Below are positions 62,950 through 64,000 of a stretch of DNA of 64,000 nt, in pieces. Location: assembly GCF_011604685.1 (NCBI RefSeq), contig NZ_CP050063.1:6985001-7049000 (forward strand), in the 5' to 3' direction. The stretch comes from Spirosoma aureum (GTDB taxonomy: Bacteria > Bacteroidota > Bacteroidia > Cytophagales > Spirosomataceae). Made by a program: the position numbers and the translations under genes. Positions within the stretch are counted from its first letter, which is position 1; each line of letters opens with the position of its first letter. The notes beneath the pieces were generated by a model. The model saw only the letters and a list, made by a program, of their open reading frames with translations, did not search any database and was not told the DNA's origin.

Positions 62950-63294
62950 AGTAGTATTTGTGTTTAGTGTTCCAGAGATTGAGTTGTTGTGTTCAGTTGT
63001 TTACCTGTTCGACATACATAAGCCAAAGGTTGTGCCAATAAATATTATTATTGATTATCAACCAGTTATCAGTCGCACCAAAAACAATTAATGTCCGCAA
63101 CTGGACAATGGCTGTTCACTTGCGGACATTATTATGGACATACAGCCAACCTCTTCACAGGCAGTTACGTCTGAAGTATTACTATGGAAGATAAACTGCC
63201 AGGAGCGGCTGGTTTGACAGGAAGCCGGTAATAAACAGGTACTTTGGTGGACCAACCAAATCTCACACTTTCGGACGCTGGCAACCCGGATCGT
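62950..63294. other. Gene-free stretch with a hairpin
   Basis: 345 bases with no protein gene. AATGTCCGCAA (63090-63100) pairs perfectly with TTGCGGACATT (63120-63130), 19-base loop. It may terminate the minus-strand sugar-binding-protein transcript or be a control element of the small exported protein. Confidence 0.4.
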
Positions 63295-64000
63295 TTACTT
63301 CATGTACTTAGTCAAATTGTCCTTGGTCACCAGTTCGAACGGGATCAGCGTTTCTTTTTCGTATGGCTTGCCTTTAGCGATATTGATGGCGGTTTCAATG
63401 GCTTTTGCCCCCTGCTGCTCGGCGTTCTGAAAGACAGTTGCGTCTAAGGTGCCGTTTTTGACTGCCTGCAACGCATCCGGAATCGCATCGATACTGACAA
63501 CGACAACTTTATCTTTTAGGCCTGCGCTCGTCAGCGCCTTTACTGCGCCCATCCCCATCTCATCATTTTGGGCAAAAACAGCATTGATCTCGGCCCCATA
63601 TGACTGAATCCAGTTTTCCATCAACGCCATCGACTTCGCCCGGTCCCATTCGCCAGTCTGATGCGCAATCAGCTTCAGGCCAGGGTATTGTTTAAGCACT
63701 TCGCGGGCTCCCTGTTCCCGTTGTATCTGCGCGGCCTGCCCCATGTAGCCATGCATCATAACCACGTTACCTTTGCCGCCTAATCGCTTTGCAATGTAGT
63801 TCATGGCAATACGCCCCGATTCAACATCATCGGAGCCAACAAAAGCCGTTGGTTTTGCGCTGGTAGCCGAATTCACGTTGATGATTGGAATATGAGCAGC
63901 CAACGCTTTTGTGACAGCCGGAGAGCTGGCTTCTACCTCGCAGGGATTCATGATGATCGCATCGACTTTTTGGGCAATAAAGCTTTCGACCTGTTCAATC
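63295..64000 (-). CDS. Periplasmic sugar-binding protein (RbsB-like), N-terminus beyond the window
   Basis: The frame is open to the window edge (first visible residues IEQVESFIAQKVDAIIMNPC), so the start is missing. Visible are the peripla_BP_4 features: VGSDDVESGRIAMNYIAKRL, VVMMHGYMGQAAQIQREQGA, VFAQNDEMGMGAVKAL and VVSIDAIPDALQAVKNGTL. Members bind ribose or related sugars for an ABC importer. The ATPase and permease should lie beyond position 64000 if this is a complete rbs-type operon; that cannot be seen here. Confidence 0.9.
   Translation of the reverse strand, partial: IEQVESFIAQKVDAIIMNPCEVEASSPAVTKALAAHIPIINVNSATSAKPTAFVGSDDVESGRIAMNYIAKRLGGKGNVVMMHGYMGQAAQIQREQGAREVLKQYPGLKLIAHQTGEWDRAKSMALMENWIQSYGAEINAVFAQNDEMGMGAVKALTSAGLKDKVVVVSIDAIPDALQAVKNGTLDATVFQNAEQQGAKAIETAINIAKGKPYEKETLIPFELVTKDNLTKYMK

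Overview
The window is a chromosomal segment from a Bacteroidota bacterium, most likely a Cytophagales member close to Spirosoma. This rests on gene families rather than a database match. The evidence is a SusC/SusD pair behind an ECF sigma factor and FecR, GH92 and GH97 enzymes, a type IX secretion (T9SS) C-terminal sorting domain, DUF2911, a fused SpmA/SpmB protein, and promoters of the form TTG-N20-TAnnTTTG. I saw no rRNA, tRNA, CRISPR array, intact insertion sequence or prophage.

Layout. 1-2.8 kb: the 3' end of an unidentified gene, then a minus-strand operon of ECF sigma factor, single-pass membrane protein (probable anti-sigma) and exported protein. 2.9-4.3 kb: a divergent HxlR regulator and NmrA-type quinone oxidoreductase sharing a compact control region. 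4.5-8.4 kb: an exported amidase and an exported penicillin-acylase-family enzyme. 8.4-15.8 kb: small or accessory genes, including a DUF1330 protein, a frameshifted membrane protein, a cupin protein, an AraC regulator, a MetE-like protein, an AhpD-like protein, a DUF3179 protein and an 87-residue heptad-repeat protein. 16.3-23 kb: housekeeping genes (YgiQ radical SAM protein, DUF2911, glmS, a truncated glycogen-synthase-like protein, panC). 23.1-28.1 kb: one giant secreted nuclease with three nearly identical internal repeats. 28.3-46 kb: mixed genes, including a VanX-like dipeptidase, SpmAB, DUF1345, two MFS transporters, a GH97 alpha-glucosidase, argH, Uma2, an SMP-30-like protein, a TrpF-like protein, Hsp20, a TPR protein and a serine hydrolase.

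46-62.5 kb is a polysaccharide utilisation locus on the plus strand. ECF sigma factor and FecR anti-sigma factor come first, followed by a SusC transporter with an N-terminal signalling (STN) domain and a SusD lipoprotein. Two tandem, divergent GH92 enzymes, a lactate-permease-family transporter, a secreted barrel-like protein of unknown function and a lipoprotein with a sugar-isomerase fold complete it. The expected logic is glycan binding by SusCD, signalling through FecR to the sigma factor, and breakdown by the GH92 pair. The window ends with a small exported protein and a sugar-binding protein cut by the window edge.

Most convergent gene pairs are separated by clear hairpin terminators. 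Several sequence features are not explained by genes: an octamer-based repeat placed just before two start codons, a perfect 34-bp hairpin, and a 17-bp inverted repeat beside glmS.
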